From assembly GCF_007858285.1 (NCBI RefSeq), contig NZ_VFIL01000004.1, forward strand, positions 248,001 to 312,000: a stretch of 64,000 bases of DNA, written 5' to 3'. A program made the translations under genes and the position numbers. The DNA comes from Pseudomonas brenneri. Its GTDB lineage: Bacteria > Pseudomonadota > Gammaproteobacteria > Pseudomonadales > Pseudomonadaceae. This document shows, in pieces, positions 61,949 to 64,000 of this stretch. Positions within the stretch are counted from its first letter, which is position 1; each line of letters opens with the position of its first letter. The notes beneath the pieces are model-generated. The model saw only the letters and a program-made list of their open reading frames with translations, did no database searches and was not told the origin of the DNA.

Positions 61949-63808
61949 ATGCACTGTTTTTCGTTTTACCGCCCTTTGATTTGCGCAAGTCTGGGGCTTG
62001 TTTCGCACCACGCTTACGCCGCGCCGCAACCCATGGCCGAAGCTGCACTTGCCAACGAATCCGAGCTGCACTGCCACTTCAACCGTGACGCCAGCACCGA
62101 TTGCACCACCACCTACCGCTACACCATCCTCAAGCCCAGTGGCCGGGAAATATTGTCGCAAATCGACTTCAACTATGCCGAGGGCGATGGTTTTGAAGTA
62201 CTGCACGCCGAGTCCACCCAGCCCGGCGGCAAGCCGCAGCCCCTCGACGAAGCGCAGATCGATACGCGCACCGCGCCCAACCCTGACCAGGGGTTTTCCC
62301 GGCTCAAGCAAACGTCCCTGGCCTTTCCCAACCTGCGGGTCGGCACGCAAATCCGCTACACCGTGCGCGAACATCACGCCGCCAAGCCGCTGATGACCGA
62401 GTTCCACTACGCCCTGCAGTTCGGCACCAGCACTGCCCGTCGCGACCGCCTCAAGGCACGGTTCACGGCTGAACGGCCAATCGAGTGGCGCGCGGAGTTG
62501 ATGGACGGTTTCACCATCACCCCCTCGGTCAATCGCAAGACCCTGGATATCGAACTGAAGGCGCCGACCTATCTCAATTACATCAACGAATCGAGTCACG
62601 CCTACCTGCGGTTGATCCCACGTATCGAAGTGGGCAGCAGCCTTGATGTGCAAAAGCATTTCGGTGGTTTTGCCCAGCGCTACAACCAGATCCTCGCGGC
62701 CAAGCTACCGGCAGGCAGTGCCGCCGCCGTGGCTACGGTGAAAGACTTGGCCCCGGCGCAACAAGTGGCCGGCCTGATGCAGCACATCAACGATCACTAC
62801 CGTTACCTGGGTGACTGGCGCGCCACGGATCGCGGCTATGTGCCGTTTAACCTGGCAGAGATCGAACAGCACGGTTATGGCGACTGCAAGGACCTCGCGA
62901 TCCTCCTGACCGCCATGCTCAAGGCCAGCGGGATCAAGGCCGAGACCGCCTGGGTCAGCCGTGGGGATGTGGTGGATTCACTGCTGATTCCGGGCACCGG
63001 CGCGCCCAACCACGCCATCGTGCGTGCCGAAGTAGCCGGCCAGGTGTGGTGGCTGGACCCAACCAACCCGGTGTTCGCCCCGGGCCAGGCCATGCCCGAC
63101 ATCCAGGATCGCTGGGTACTCGTCAACGACACCCAGGGCCAGGTACGCGAGGAACATATCCCCCTGGCGCGCCCTGAAACCAGCATCCGCCTGGACAAAC
63201 AGGTGCATTACGACAAACAGGGCAACGGTGCGACCCGCGCCAGCGTCACCTTCAGCCGCCTGACACTGATGCAATTGAGCGTCGCTGACCGCGAGCAAGG
63301 CGCTACCGCCACCGACCAGAACATCTGCGACAACTTCGGCCGGGAAATCAGCGATTGCCAGGTCACCCGCCTGCCCACCGGTTTCGTGGTGCCCGACACC
63401 TACACCGTCAACGCCAGCATGACCGACCTGCGCGCCCTGGAGAAACTCGACAACGGCTACGTCTATACCGACCAATCGCTGAAAGAGAAGTGGGATGACC
63501 TGTTCAACTACCGCCGCAACGGGCAACAGGGCGACCTGTACCTGGGCAATCCGGACACTGTCGACTACACCTTTACCTTGACCGGCGGGAAGATGGACAA
63601 ACCGGTGCAGGGCTGCAAGATCAGCTCGCCCTGGTATGACCTGGAGCTCGATGGCGAACCGCTCAAGGACGGCTTGCGCTATCACTATCGGCTGACCCAG
63701 AAAGTGCGCTGGTTGAGCCATGATGAAATCGTCAGTGCGCCGTTTGAAAAGATGATCAACGATGCCCGTGCGTGTGGTGAACAGGTGCATCAGACCGTGA
63801 AACTGTAG
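61949..63808 (+). CDS. DUF3857/transglutaminase-like periplasmic protein
   Basis: A 619-residue exported protein with signal peptide (LICASLGLVSHHAYA, cleavage near residue 24). Residues about 40-245 are DUF3857 and 270-375 a transglutaminase-like core with the triad C313 (YGDCKDLAI), H355 (PNHAIVRA) and D370 (WWLDPTNP), all intact. The rest is a beta-rich C-terminal region. ATG 61949 has GAGG at five bases; a longer frame starting at 61868 is unlikely. Stop codon is TAG contributed by the REP arm (K-L-TAG). Function unknown; peptide crosslinking or proteolysis is inferred for the fold. Confidence 0.85.
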   Translation: MHCFSFYRPLICASLGLVSHHAYAAPQPMAEAALANESELHCHFNRDASTDCTTTYRYTILKPSGREILSQIDFNYAEGDGFEVLHAESTQPGGKPQPLDEAQIDTRTAPNPDQGFSRLKQTSLAFPNLRVGTQIRYTVREHHAAKPLMTEFHYALQFGTSTARRDRLKARFTAERPIEWRAELMDGFTITPSVNRKTLDIELKAPTYLNYINESSHAYLRLIPRIEVGSSLDVQKHFGGFAQRYNQILAAKLPAGSAAAVATVKDLAPAQQVAGLMQHINDHYRYLGDWRATDRGYVPFNLAEIEQHGYGDCKDLAILLTAMLKASGIKAETAWVSRGDVVDSLLIPGTGAPNHAIVRAEVAGQVWWLDPTNPVFAPGQAMPDIQDRWVLVNDTQGQVREEHIPLARPETSIRLDKQVHYDKQGNGATRASVTFSRLTLMQLSVADREQGATATDQNICDNFGREISDCQVTRLPTGFVVPDTYTVNASMTDLRALEKLDNGYVYTDQSLKEKWDDLFNYRRNGQQGDLYLGNPDTVDYTFTLTGGKMDKPVQGCKISSPWYDLELDGEPLKDGLRYHYRLTQKVRWLSHDEIVSAPFEKMINDARACGEQVHQTVKL

Positions 63809-63886
63809 GAGCCGGCTTGCCGGCGATGAGGTCCTTGAGTCCCGCGCAAACCTATTGGACGCCATCGCCGGCAAGCCGCCCTACAG
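63804..63886. repeat. REP doublet covering two stop codons
   Basis: Left arm TGTAGGAGCCGGCTTGCCGG and an imperfect right arm CCGGCAAGCCGCCCTACA. The outer bases of the two arms hold the TAG stop of the DUF3857 gene and of the convergent LysR gene. Confidence 0.88.
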
Positions 63887-64000
63887 TCCGCCCAACAGCA
63901 GCCCCTGCTCCTTGGCACACAACTCCACCACGTAATCCCACAACACCCGCAACCGCACCGACTTGTGCAGTTCGCGCCGGGAACTGATCCAGTAACTGCG
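63881..64000 (-). CDS. LysR-family regulator, C-terminal fragment (gene continues past the window)
   Basis: Only the last 39 residues are present. They include YWISSRRELHKSVRLRVLWD and end in LLLGGL. The segment after YW resembles the final helices of the LysR substrate-binding domain. The end of the frame is TAG supplied by the REP arm. Identity of the full protein cannot be given; the family call is moderate. Confidence 0.6.
   Translation of the reverse strand, partial: RSYWISSRRELHKSVRLRVLWDYVVELCAKEQGLLLGGL

Overview
The window reads as the chromosome of a fluorescent Pseudomonas (P. fluorescens group). It is GC-rich and dense with genes. It has a Pseudomonas-type bkdR-bkdA1-bkdA2-bkdB-lpdV cluster, the iolC/DUF2090 fusion, nosP-nahK, a P. 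fluorescens-type alkC and DUF1652. Many intergenic gaps carry GTAGGAGC or GTGGGAGC hairpin repeats of the REP/REPIN type known from P. fluorescens SBW25. I see no rRNA, tRNA, CRISPR array, insertion sequence or prophage.

Layout. 1-4025: inositol catabolism (iolE partial, iolC fusion) divergent from an RpiR-type iolR, with a GGAA-N6-TTCC palindrome in the shared promoter. 4155-6204: an OmpR-type two-component pair. 6231-9695: an SRPBCC protein, mntH and a lipase-like/YaaW-like fusion. 9864-20468: a 3534-residue autotransporter full of internal repeats. 20783-23249: a Kef-type K+/H+ antiporter and a DcrB-like periplasmic protein. 23297-28051: nahK, nosP and a porin. 28291-31692: a sulfide/persulfide locus (TauE-type exporter, sulfide:quinone reductase, BigR/SqrR-like repressor, divergent persulfide-dioxygenase-like hydrolase). 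31815-38697: branched-chain keto acid dehydrogenase with its Lrp-type regulator, then a branched-chain aminotransferase. 38833-45894: a double-GNAT protein, then a probable citrulline-to-ornithine-to-proline locus (ctlX, ornithine cyclodeaminase, polar amino acid ABC transporter, Lrp-type regulator). 45966-48016: a radical SAM/DUF4130 pair behind a perfect LexA box. 48129-51391: FKBP isomerase, a nitrilase-family hydrolase paired with an internally duplicated membrane protein, and an SLT-domain lipoprotein. 51473-54894: a membrane protein, a PAS-LuxR regulator, CsbD and DUF1652, with two matching 21-bp palindromes flanking the regulator. 55001-60586: MFS transporter, WG-repeat protein, and an XRE-cupin regulator with a glutamine synthetase-like enzyme. 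60701-64000: alkC split by an apparent one-base frameshift, a DUF3857/transglutaminase protein, and the end of a LysR regulator.

The strongest leads are regulatory. They are the two paired 21-bp operators around the PAS-LuxR gene, the LexA box over the radical SAM/DUF4130 pair, the interrupted palindrome between bigR and blh, and repeat arms that supply the TAG stop codon of four genes. The nitrilase plus duplicated membrane protein pair is the best candidate for an undescribed metabolic unit. All functions are inferred from motifs and remembered family resemblance; no searches were run.
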